A stretch of 64,000 bases of DNA from Nymphaea colorata. Lineage: Eukaryota; Streptophyta; Magnoliopsida; Nymphaeales; Nymphaeaceae. The translations under genes and the position numbers were made by a program. This document shows positions 36,865 to 46,402 of the stretch, one piece after another. The notes under the pieces were generated by a model. It had not been told where the DNA came from. It saw only the letters and a program-made list of their open reading frames with translations, and made no database searches. The stretch lies in the NCBI RefSeq assembly GCF_008831285.2, contig NC_045146.1, positions 17,291,149 to 17,355,148 on the forward strand. The letters run 5' to 3'. Each line of letters begins with the position of its first letter. Positions within the stretch are counted from its first letter, which is position 1.

Positions 36865-37827
36865 TGGCTATGCAATAAGTTGAGCCAACACGAGTTGACT
36901 TGAACTCACTCGGTTAAGCTCAACTCAAGCTGCATCCATTTGCAAACAAGTAGAGCTTAACCTTAGCTGAAAACTTGAGCTTATAAACAAGTCGAGTTCA
37001 AGTTACATGAACTGGACTCGATTAAACTCAAGTAAGCTCATTTAATTTAGGTTTTATTTTTTTAAAAAAAAAAAATCCAAACTTAAAGCTAAGGAAATAA
37101 ATAAAGTCAAATGGGGAGTTGGTAAATGAGCTTAAATGTGTTGAGATTGATCCGGCCCCCAACCTATCGAGCCAAGCTCGAGCTGACCTTGTACAGTTAG
37201 ACTCGACTCTGGGGCTCGAGCTGAGCAATACATGAGTTGAGTAGAGTCAAAGCTAGGGCTGCACACGAGCCGAGTCGAGCTCGAGCTCGAACTCGAGTCG
37301 AGCTACCTAACACAAGCTCGAGCTCGACTCGATTAAATAAAGTCGAGCTCGAGCTCGACTCGATTAACTCGATTAGCTCGTCTAAATAAAATATGATCCT
37401 TTTTTTTTAAAATATCTAGTAAATTTCATGACGTGGGATGAAATTTGTGAATCACTCAACCAAGTCAACCCTGCCAACAGTTTAGAACTGCAAATAGACA
37501 CCATTTGGTATTAGACTGTTCTCATTATTAACTATTATAGAATCATAAGTTGATGACTGAACAACTGAACAAAATGGAAATATGACATAATGCATATAAA
37601 CGAGTCGAGTCGAGTATAAACGAGTCGAGTTCTTAAAACTCGAACTCGACTCGTTTACTCATTCGAGTTTCATTGTAAGCTCGAACTCGACTCGTTTATA
37701 AACGAGTCGAGCTCGAGCCGAGTTTAACCGGGCGAGTTCGAGTCGGGCCTGAGCTGGCTCGACTCGTTGTGCAGCCCTAGTCAAAGCTATTCAAGCTCGA
37801 GCTTAAGTTGGCTCGTGTAAAGCCCTA
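36865..37827. mobile_element. older GAGCTCGA-family hAT-like element, interrupted by a younger copy
   Basis: Flanking the younger element on both sides is related sequence (AAGCTCAACTC, CAAGTCGAGTTCAAG on the left; CAAGCTCGAGC on the right), ending GGCTCGTGTAAAGCCCTA, a diverged form of the family's right terminus. The left boundary is approximate, and no target duplication was recognised for this older copy. Confidence 0.55.
37254..37779. mobile_element. non-autonomous hAT-type element, 526 bp, with 8-bp target duplication
   Basis: Begins TAGGGCTGCACACGAG and ends CTCGTTGTGCAGCCCTA, which are inverted repeats (12 bp perfect, then one indel). It is flanked by the identical 8-bp duplication GTCAAAGC at 37246-37253 and 37780-37787. 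An 8-bp duplication and a TAGGG end are hAT hallmarks. The subterminal regions consist of many GAGTCGAGCTCGAG-type repeats, the probable transposase binding sites. No transposase coding sequence. Confidence 0.88.
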
Positions 37828-38097
37828 CACAAACTTGCATCAAAATTGAGTCAAGTTCATGAAACAGTATATTATCGACATTTTGGTTTATTTGGGTTTA
37901 CAATTCAGACCTCATAAACCTGTTGGAGCGTTTAGTTCATGTTAAACTAGTTTGTTCTGGCTCATTTCAACAATATGTAGTCTTTCTCTGCTTATGTAAG
38001 CTCTTGGAGTACGCCAAATAGAGCTCAGAAGAGAAGATAAAAGGAAACAGATATTCGGTGTTCATTTGAGTATCTGTGGTCTATCTTTATCCTGTAG

Positions 38098-38328
38098 ATT
38101 CTGGGATTCGAAAGGACTGAGAATCCTGACCTTGGGATTGAGGTAACGTGGTTGAAGCTGCCACCGTCTTTCTCTCTGCACATCATAAAGAAGAGCCTTG
38201 AGTCCAGGCTTCCAGAGAGCCCATGGAGTTCCTCTGAGGCGATCATCATGGACCCGAGACACCTACCCAGAGGGCACCACATCTCCTTTGCGGTTTCGAA
38301 TTACGATTCCTTTGTTCAGGGCCTCAAG
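38098..38328 (+). pseudogene. isolated exon of a glyoxalase I/VOC-family gene
   Basis: An open 77-codon segment preceded by a good acceptor (TTATCCTGTAG) reads ILGFERTENPDLGIEVTWLK, LPPSFSLHII, LPESPWSSSE and then DPRHLPRGHHISFAVSNYDSF. This matches the middle exon of plant lactoylglutathione-lyase/glyoxalase I family (VOC fold) proteins, where the His in RGHHISF is in the usual metal-ligand strand. I could not find the first exon upstream or the FFFDPDGN-type last exon downstream within the window. The 3' boundary is AAG|GCATTT, so a donor would have to be GC. It is either a captured or broken fragment or one exon of a gene with long introns. I call it a fragment, with the frame surprisingly intact. 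Confidence 0.7.
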
Positions 38329-40807
38329 GCATTTACTCTCTTTTTTTTTTCTCTTTCTATGCTTCTTATTTTCTCTGCAAAGAAGTCATTTCTTTCCTTC
38401 TTGGTGGTTTAATTATCCTGAAGATTTGTAGTTCTCTTTTTCTTCCATTCCTAGTTTTATCTTTTACAATATGGGAGCTGGGATTTAACAACTTAACTTG
38501 TTTTTCAGACACCTTTTGGAGATTTAAGAAAATAGAATGTTTGTCAGAGAAGATGGTGGGGTTGCAGAAACCATCGTTCAAGCCCTTCTATTTCGAAAAA
38601 AAAAAAAAAAAAACCATTTTAGACGCGTCAAAATGGGTCAGCCGGAAAAAACACTTTTTTTTTTCAAAAGACGTCAAAACAGAAAAAATGCTAAAAATGA
38701 GAGAAAATACATTTCTTCGTACTTTGACATTTTTATTTCTACAATTTATTTCCACATTTTTGCATTTTTATTCGTAAAATTTCTTCTGTTTATGAAGCTG
38801 TTATGCTTGTTGGCTACAAACGGCTATAAAAAGCACCAAGTTTTTGTTGCAAATCTGGATGCTGCTAAAAATTGAATTGTCATCCCAAACCCAAAGCAAT
38901 AACATTTCCAACCTAACACACATGGACTAAATAAACTTTTAGCAACAAATACAAGACAATACCAATTTAATAAGATCGTAGCTGTTTATGTTATGAGATG
39001 CATTATTTAGTTTCGCTTCTTTCATTATCTGATACCTCTTTCGTAATCTCAAATGTTAAAGAGCGTTCTATTAGTTTGTTAAAATGAATGCTATAAGACG
39101 TTATTTAGTCATGCCTATTTCGTAATCTCAAACAATATATTATGCATGTTAAGAATGTATATTGTGCCCGTATAATATTATGATATTAAAGTAAATATAC
39201 ACATTGTGTTAGGAAAATCAATATTAAAAGTTCATAGGGTCTACCCGTTGGTATACACTCGTTGTGTACACAAGATGGCACACCAAACTCACTTCCTAAA
39301 ATTCGAACACAATTTATCTTATTAGTTTGTAAGCGCACACTGAAGATCATGAGCACACCTTTGTGCACAAAAAATCATGCACCAAGTTTACAATGACTAA
39401 AATATCTTCATTAAAATAAAAAATACTTTTAAAATGCAATGAAAAATTGTAAAAAAAAAAAAGTTTAAAAGCTGAGTAGAGCCGCCCATTACATTGGAAT
39501 TAAACGAAATCTCAATCGATTAATTTCAGAGTGGCATATACACAACATTCATTTAAAAGCTGTTACATTTTTAATTTTTCAAAATTCGTTCTCTCCATAC
39601 ATCACTCTTCGGATAATAAGCAGCGCTGTCAACTTACTCCAATATGATTTCACCTTAGTATTTCTTGACCAATAATTTGAAGATATATATATATATGGGT
39701 TTGGTGGACCTGGTCGTAAATGGAAAGTCGATCGTGCAACACCCTCACATTGTTTTCATCACTAGAGAGTCGGCAAAATAGATTTGCCTCATCAGGAGAC
39801 CTCTTCTTTATTTAGGGTTTATATCTTTTAGATCTTACATTGAACTAGATAAAATATATGTATATTAATAGAGAGAGAGAGAGAAACTGGTAGGTGTGAG
39901 ACACTTATATGCTAAAAAAATAGAAAAATATGATTTTCGTCATCTAGTAAGTATTATTACACATGTTTTGTTATAGATTAAGAAAAAATCAAAAACTGAG
40001 ATTGTTTTTATCCATCTAATATCTACCAGTACGTTTCTCTCAAGGAGAAACCATCAATAATAAGACTATTTGTCATCTTTGGAAAAAATTATATTTTTGT
40101 TGTACAATAAAAAACTTAACTTGTTCACTCTTTTTGTTCAATGATTTTCTCGCCGCGCGTCTCTTTCAGTTCCGGCTAATCGAATTAGTTGACATTAAGT
40201 TAGTATAATCTTAGAAACTATGTGCATTTATGCGATGAGTTACGTGGAAGGTGGAAGTTGCCTCTCTTATACAAAAGTCTGGACAAATGAACAGATCTGG
40301 TATGCATGAGTCGATCGCCAACTCCACCTTGTTCAACGGAAAATGCTAGAAAACGGGAACGCATGAACCAATTTCTATTCCAACCTGATGGTTGGAATGG
40401 GACTCAACGTCGTTGGAGGATAGATTGACAATATAAGTAAGTATTGAGACCCACTTAATATACAACATTTATAAATATAATATATAATGTGACTGAAAGG
40501 AACAGGCACATGCTCAAGCATTTGTCCATCCATTAATGGAGCAAGCAATGGCAGCTTCAATCATGGCGGCCTTATTTAATATCCTGGTGTTTTATCCAAT
40601 ATCATACAACTCAAAAGCATTTAGTTAGAAGAGCATGGCTTGAGGTTTTCAACGACGACGACCCCAGGACTGTGGTATCCATGTAATTCAGGGGCGAATA
40701 CAGTGGCGTTTAACTGCCTCACCCTCCTATATCATACCTTCGTTCCTGGTCTTCTCCAAGGCGCGCTCTCCGACGTCGTCCAGTCTCACTTTTCCGGCGA
40801 CGGGAAA
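38329..40807. other. intergenic region upstream of the long SAUR
   Basis: 38,590-38,720 has poly(A)/poly(T) runs and AAAAACACTTTT motifs, probably a decayed MITE. A GA microsatellite lies at 39,870-39,885 and TA tracts near 39,684. No gene with motifs. The last 250 bp before 40808 include TATTTAA near 40,573, a possible TATA-like box for the SAUR. Confidence 0.4.
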
Positions 40808-41290
40808 ATGTCCGGCCCCTGCAAGTCCAACAAGATCCGCCACATCGTGCGGATCCGGCAGATGCTGAGGCAATGGCGAAAGAAGGCGGCGGCAGCGACC
40901 AGCCCGTCCCGGGCGCTGGGCGCCGGCGGCGGGGTTCCGCCGGACGTTCCGGCTGGCCACCTGGCGGTTTACGTAGGGAAGAGCCGCAGGAGGTTCGTCG
41001 TGCGGGCGAGCTACCTCAACTACCCGGAGTTCCGGAAGCTCTTGATCGAGGCAGAGGAGGAGTTCGGCTATGACCACGCCGGTCCGATCGCCATACCCTG
41101 CGACGAGCTGCTCTTCGAGGAGATCCTCCGTGCCATTGCCGGAGACGAGAACGGCCAGAAGGACTCCTCTTCCAAGCGGCCGTGCTCTCGCTCACCCGGC
41201 GAGGAGCTGCAGCGCCGGTGCTGCGACGCGAAGTTCTGGGCGGACTCGACGCCGCTGCTCCACGCCGTCGCCGGGCATTCCATCGGCTAG
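40808..41290 (+). CDS. SAUR family auxin-responsive protein, 160 aa
   Basis: Single exon, GC-rich compared with its surroundings. The start at 40808 is the first ATG in this frame and gives the typical basic N-terminus (MSGPCKSNKIRHIVRIRQML). The SAUR core follows: VPAGHLAVYVGKSRRRFVV, YLNYPEFRKLLIEAEEEFGY, GPIAIPCDELLFEEILRAI (about residues 47-110). SAURs inhibit PP2C-D phosphatases and so keep plasma-membrane proton pumps active for cell expansion. The extended N- and C-termini resemble the longer subgroup around SAUR36/40/41/71. SAUR genes are normally intronless, as here. Confidence 0.94.
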   Translation: MSGPCKSNKIRHIVRIRQMLRQWRKKAAAATSPSRALGAGGGVPPDVPAGHLAVYVGKSRRRFVVRASYLNYPEFRKLLIEAEEEFGYDHAGPIAIPCDELLFEEILRAIAGDENGQKDSSSKRPCSRSPGEELQRRCCDAKFWADSTPLLHAVAGHSIG

Positions 41291-43473
41291 GTCAACGGGT
41301 CCGGAAACGGATCTCCATCTCCAGTAACTGATTTCGAAAATACCCCTCGCTATCTGTAAAAAGACTACTCTATCCAATCTCCCATCCGCTGGAATCGGGA
41401 TATTTTTGTTTCTTCGTGCTCGCACCTCTTGCCCCTCAGAACCCGAAGGGCGATTTGGGTATTAAGAATCGAGGTCGGGGCTCTCTCGTCCAAAAGCGTC
41501 CTTCTCTTTGCCCGTTGAGACGGACGCGGGAAGGTATTTGGTCATTTTCGTGAATCCCTATGGTCGTTGTATTTATATATGGCCCGCTTTGCCCCTCTCA
41601 AATGGCGACATTGACTCTCCCCCCTGTTTATCTTTTTTTCCTCTTGCATAAAAATTTCCTTCAGTTTAATGGAGTGGAACGATCAATCGGTTCAGAAACT
41701 CGATCTTCACACCACCAACATCACAATCTTGGCAAAAAGAGCAAGACGCATTAAGAGATTGCAAGTAAGGAAGATAGGGAGGCTGTTGAGACTGAGTTTC
41801 CACTTATTAATTAGAGGTTTTGTCAATACATTGATCACATACATGGCGATTATCTTTGAACCCCTGAGACATAAGATGTATGGACTTATTTTTATATTTG
41901 ATCCGACAGTTTTCATCTTCTTTGTTGATTATTTTGGGAAATTTGGTCCAGTCTACAACTGTTACATTCATTCTTGAGTAGAAAAACCAAAACTCTTAAT
42001 GATAAATTATTCAATTCTTTAATCTTGTTTTGTAGGTGGGAAATCATTTGGTGACCCAGCCGGTTGGGGTTGAAACTTGAAAGGTCTTGACGTCATAACA
42101 ACTTTTCCGTTGCCACATGCAAAGCTGTCCGGACTTATTTGTTTTAAATTCTCCAAAATGTTTAGAGAATTGATGTTGAATTACCAACATAGAGCTACAT
42201 TTTGATTCCTTCCCAATATATTTAACGAGTCTTACTCTTTGAATAAGAAGATACCCATTTGGATTTGAATACGATAATTAAATTAAATTATCAATCTCAA
42301 ATTAGATCTTACAAAGGCAACCACAACAGCACATCAAAAAAATTTGTATCAAATTCTACACTGCTGAGTTCAATCAGGATTCGAAAGAGACGAGACAAAT
42401 TAAAACTCGTGACATGTAAATCTGTGTGGGATTTGGTCTCCAATACTAATCAAAGGCATTGCAATATTGGCCTACAATTTTCCAAATTGAAGTTACAAAA
42501 TATAATCGAATTGAAGTTTTCAGTTGTATCTGAATGCACTTTTAGTAATCTGAATATGGAAATAGTTAGCATGACGCCTCATCAAGGGGCCCATGTGGTA
42601 ACGTCCATTAAAGGTTCCCTAGCCATTACGGCATGCACAGCATCTTTTCAAAATAGAAGCCATTACGGATGGCTACCAGTGGCAGGTGTTCCTTGTTTTG
42701 ATCTGGATTTTCTCATATTTTAGTTACAGCTACTGCTTTTTAGGAAACAAAAAACAACTGACAAATCGCTTACCCATTTCATTAAAAGTTTATCAATTTT
42801 ATTGTATGAGTACTTGAATTTGGACGATTCGAGAAACCAATCTGTAAAGTCTGATACATGCCTTTGCGTGATAGAATTCTTATTGTGAAATAGTTATTGT
42901 GACATGACAAATTTAAGGAAAAGATTCCCAAGTTTCATAACAAAGCCACACTTACGAGTTTCATGAATTTCTTTCTTTCAAAAGATCAAACTCTGAAGTA
43001 ATTCGCTGTGCGTGTTTTCACTACTGGTTCAAAAGTTGAATGCTTTCGTAAAGTGTTCAATTGAAAAGAAAACCAAAACTTTTTGACAGTACAGTCATAG
43101 ATGCGGATCTTGGTGCTTTCTTGAGAAGATGCGACTCCACGGTAGGATGCATTGAGGTTCTTTATAGTTGTCAAAAGCACCAAGAAAGTTAAGGTCAGCA
43201 CATTCATAGTTGGAGAACAGAAAAATAGAAAGATGATAAGAAAAATGGTCTTCATTTATTGAAGATGAACGGGATTGGTTTCGACAATACTGCCATAGCA
43301 ATAACAAGAAACTGAATGCATGTAAAATGATAAAATCTGAACAAAACGCCAAGAAATCACGTCCAAAGTCTCGACGATAAAAGCGAAAATGCGTGGCAAG
43401 TAAGATGGAATATTGTTTTGACTAAAGAGCTCAAGACATTGTCGTATATATGCACAAGTCGATCCTACGCATC
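41291..43473. other. 3' flank of the long SAUR and intergenic region
   Basis: The first 300 bp are a GC-moderate 3' flank. After that no coding sequence is convincing. A minus-strand frame at 43255-42986 is treated separately as a weak candidate. Confidence 0.4.
42986..43255 (-). CDS. weak candidate: small protein with hydrophobic N-terminus, 89 aa
   Basis: ATG-initiated frame MKTIFLIIFLFFCSPTMNVL followed by more hydrophobic residues, then NASYRGVASSQESTKIRI. The N-terminus resembles a signal peptide or membrane anchor, and a TATATA lies about 190 bp upstream on the same strand. No family recognised, few cysteines, and AT-rich DNA readily gives such hydrophobic frames by chance. Confidence 0.18.
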   Translation of the reverse strand: MKTIFLIIFLFFCSPTMNVLTLTFLVLLTTIKNLNASYRGVASSQESTKIRIYDCTVKKFWFSFQLNTLRKHSTFEPVVKTRTANYFRV

Positions 43474-43516
43474 CAGTTGGTTAAGACTTGTCAAATTCTC
43501 GACGTTGATCAAACAC
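43474..43516 (+). repeat. 41-bp direct repeat, left copy (SINE-head-like)
   Basis: CAGTTGGTTAAGACTTGTC... matches 43774-43816 with three differences. CAGTTGGTTAAG resembles the D-arm/A-box region of a tRNA, and GTTGATCAAAC downstream weakly resembles a B box. Confidence 0.6.
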
Positions 43517-43773
43517 ACACACATACACCAAGAGTTGTAGCTATCCATAAGAGTGTCTGATCCATCATAATAAATGGTTGAGAGAGAAATAAGGAAAAAA
43601 AAATAATGGGCATTCTGTCATTTAGTTTTGGTTCGCAATTTTTTGCTTCTTTGTTTTTCTTTCAGCCTCAATACTATGTATTGAACATCCCTCATGAATG
43701 AGGTACCTGACTTAAAATAGCAAGAGATTACCATTCACTTATATATATATATATATATATATGTCTGTCTGAG

Positions 43774-43816
43774 CAGTTGGTTAAGGCTTGTAAAATTCTC
43801 GATGTTGATCAAACAA
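43774..43816 (+). repeat. 41-bp direct repeat, right copy (SINE-head-like)
   Basis: CAGTTGGTTAAGGCTTGTA... starts exactly 300 bp after the left copy. A TA microsatellite (43,741-43,762) lies just upstream. Confidence 0.6.
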
Positions 43817-44750
43817 AGGGCCTTTCTTGCCCGTCCCCTTCATGACCACCTAATTTTCCGATTCCCTTTGTCTTTCCTAGTGAAAGCCAAGAATATTGTC
43901 CTAACTGAAATGATACCAATGGCCCGTCGTCATACGCTCCACTCTCCAGTTTTTTAAGGCTTAAAAGGTGTATTGATTTCAACAAGCAATTTCTTATGTA
44001 CCCACCTTATTATTCGTGTCCTTCTTCTCCTTCCTTCCTGTTGATTGCTCCCATTTAATAAGACTTACCATTGCTGAAGCCAACCAGAATGCTGAAACTC
44101 CCCTACTTGGCCGCTGCTTCATCACCAAAATGACATTTCTTTTAATTGATTGACATCTGGTGCCATTGAAATGCAGACATTTTGTATAGTTTATATGTAT
44201 ACATAAAGTAGTTGAAGAAGTTTCGCCTCATCATATTGTTTCCTACTCAGAATCATGTAGCCGCAGTGCTCTTCTTTGTCCAAAGATATAAAAGATCGTT
44301 ACAAAGATAAGATTTTGTGTACAATTCGAAGCACTAGAATTTCTACTGTTGTAATACAAAAGAATTGATCGAACAGCACTCACTTCGGGTCATAAACCAT
44401 GTATACATCATTAGAATTATTTACAGGGAGAAGCATCTCAGACATTTTGGAAGTCTAACTCTAGCAAGTCTCTGCAATTATATATCTTGGTCGAGTTCAG
44501 CAAATCTGCAGAAAGGGAATCTTGGGAAAGCGGGAGACATGACTCATGAGGGTGTTGTAACTTTCATCGTCAAGGTCCACCACAGGAACTGCCTTCTGTT
44601 CAATACGAGTCGTTTACGGCAGCAAGTTGATAGGAGAGTTCATGAGTATGACAGGAGGCATCTTTTCACTCTAACTAACGTATGATTCAGGGCCAGGAAT
44701 TGCCTTTTATGAATGGAAGAAACCTAACCAAATCCAAGCTACCTTCACCT

Positions 44751-44810
44751 GTGGAAGAACATAGCAAATGATCTTTTTCTCTCAAATTAGATTGCTTGAG
44801 TTTGAACCAT
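44751..44810 (+). repeat. 60-bp direct repeat, left copy
   Basis: Starts GTGGAAGAACATAGCAAATG and ends GAGTTTGAACCAT; identical at all 60 positions to 45814-45873. Confidence 0.95.
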
Positions 44811-45813
44811 TGTCACAAAAAACTCCGTTTTTTTAAAAAAAAAACACCTATTTAACGCTAAAAACAGTTCTGCCGTATAATACCCGTACTATTTCCGTTT
44901 TTTTAAAAAAACGTCAAAAAACAAAAAACGTGTATAATATCCATTTAATACCCGTATAATACCCATATTATACGTTATTTTTCCGTTTTTTACCGTTTCT
45001 GACCAGAGAAAGTTTGATGAATAGTGAGAGAGAGAGAGAGGAAAGTGCATAAACAGATGAATTAGAGAGAAAAAAAAAGTCATTACAATAACAGGTTGAC
45101 GATTAATTGATCTCTAGCTGGCTGTATGGCTGTATGGTACTATGAATAAAAACCGATACGAGATTTAGCTTAAAAATTAAAAGTACAGAAATCACAAGTT
45201 TCTAAAATGCAAGCTGAGTGCGGCTTTTTATGTGCATGTATGGATTTTCTTTTTTCTGGTATATCAGCATATCCGGACACATGAATTCAAATTCGGATAT
45301 GGTATAAGACTTTCTTTCATTTTTATTAATCAACATTCGAAGAAGCGAATATGGTTGAGTGTGCATTTGATTTGAATCTAGGACAGGTAGGCACACACAC
45401 ATATATACATACTAAATTACTGATGGATCAGGGGCTTAGTTAGTGCCCTTGGTAAAAAATTTCTGACTTCATCACTACATGGATTCCATTCTAGATATTG
45501 CAAATTAGAAAGGTAGCATTGAGGCTTTGCTGCCCATCATGGCACCAGGGCGATGAGCCAGAGAGATTCATTATTCTTTAGCTTTCTCTCGTGGCAACAT
45601 TTAGATTATTTACGTTTACTTAGACTCAGTGTGGGAGCTACGTTGAAGCTGGTGTGAGCAATTGCATGCAACATTTTATGAATCATCATTCAAATATATC
45701 AAATGATTAATAATCAATTCACGTAACCCACATATTTACTTAGTTCACGTATTATATGTCACTCCTTCCCCACACACAAACACACATAAATGTATGCCCT
45801 ATGTTTGATCCCA

Positions 45814-45873
45814 GTGGAAGAACATAGCAAATGATCTTTTTCTCTCAAATTAGATTGCTTGAGTTTGAACCAT
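45814..45873 (+). repeat. 60-bp direct repeat, right copy
   Basis: Identical at all 60 positions to 44751-44810, same orientation, 1,063 bp apart. The flanking sequence differs on both sides. Confidence 0.95.
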
Positions 45874-46078
45874 CAATTTCTCAAATGATCTATTAATACT
45901 GGCCCTAAAATTGAAGTCAACACTGGGGTGCTCAAATTACTAAAAAAGAGGAAACAATAAGGTGTTTTAAAAAAAAATACTGTCCAAAAAGACTAAAATA
46001 CCCTTTACAGAGCCGTGTGGTGGGATTGTAAAGACTTGACCACCAATTTCTGTGGTCGACCCTCAACATCGACACTGA

Positions 46079-46402
46079 ATACCCTGTTTGGATGGAATGA
46101 AGGAAAAGGAACCAAAAATAAATAGGTGAAAAGGAAAGGAAAAGAAAGAGAACGGGGATGAAAAAGAGTGTTAAAAAAACACAAAGAAAGGATGTCATGT
46201 TTTTCCTTTATATCTCAATGCCTCCAATTTTAGAGGAATTGGATTTATGTTCATCTCTTTTTTCTTTCCCTCTCTGTCTCTCTCTCTTCCTTTCCTTTGC
46301 ATCCAAACAGGTTTTTTTGCCTTTTTCTTTCTTTCCTGATTAGCCAACTAAACACATAAATGACCACCCTTTCCCTTTCTTTCCCTCCATATAAACAGGG
46401 CC
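46079..46402. mobile_element. Tourist-like MITE, about 324 bp
   Basis: The left end CCCTGTTTGGATGGAATGAA and the right end CCATATAAACAGGGCC are inverted repeats, with the GGCCCTGTTTGG-type terminus of PIF/Harbinger (Tourist) MITEs. The left half is purine-rich (GGAAAGGAAAAGAAAG) and the right half pyrimidine-rich (CTTTCCCTTTCTTTCC), so the whole element can fold back. A TAA follows the right end, and a TA precedes the left. Confidence 0.7.

Larger units (their letters stand above)
43817..46078. other. intergenic region with 60-bp identical direct repeats
   Basis: It contains the two 60-bp repeats described separately. 44,826-45,000 holds CCGTTTTTTT/AAAAAAACG and repeated ATAATACCCGTA motifs that look like a MITE interior. 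45,289-45,360 matches part of the TAGGGATGTCAATA MITE family (GAAGAAGCGAATATGGTT). No gene. Confidence 0.45.

Noticed and set aside
40640-40807. N-terminal extension of the long SAUR
   Set aside because: The extension would need a non-ATG start. The first ATG at 40808 gives a normal SAUR N-terminus.
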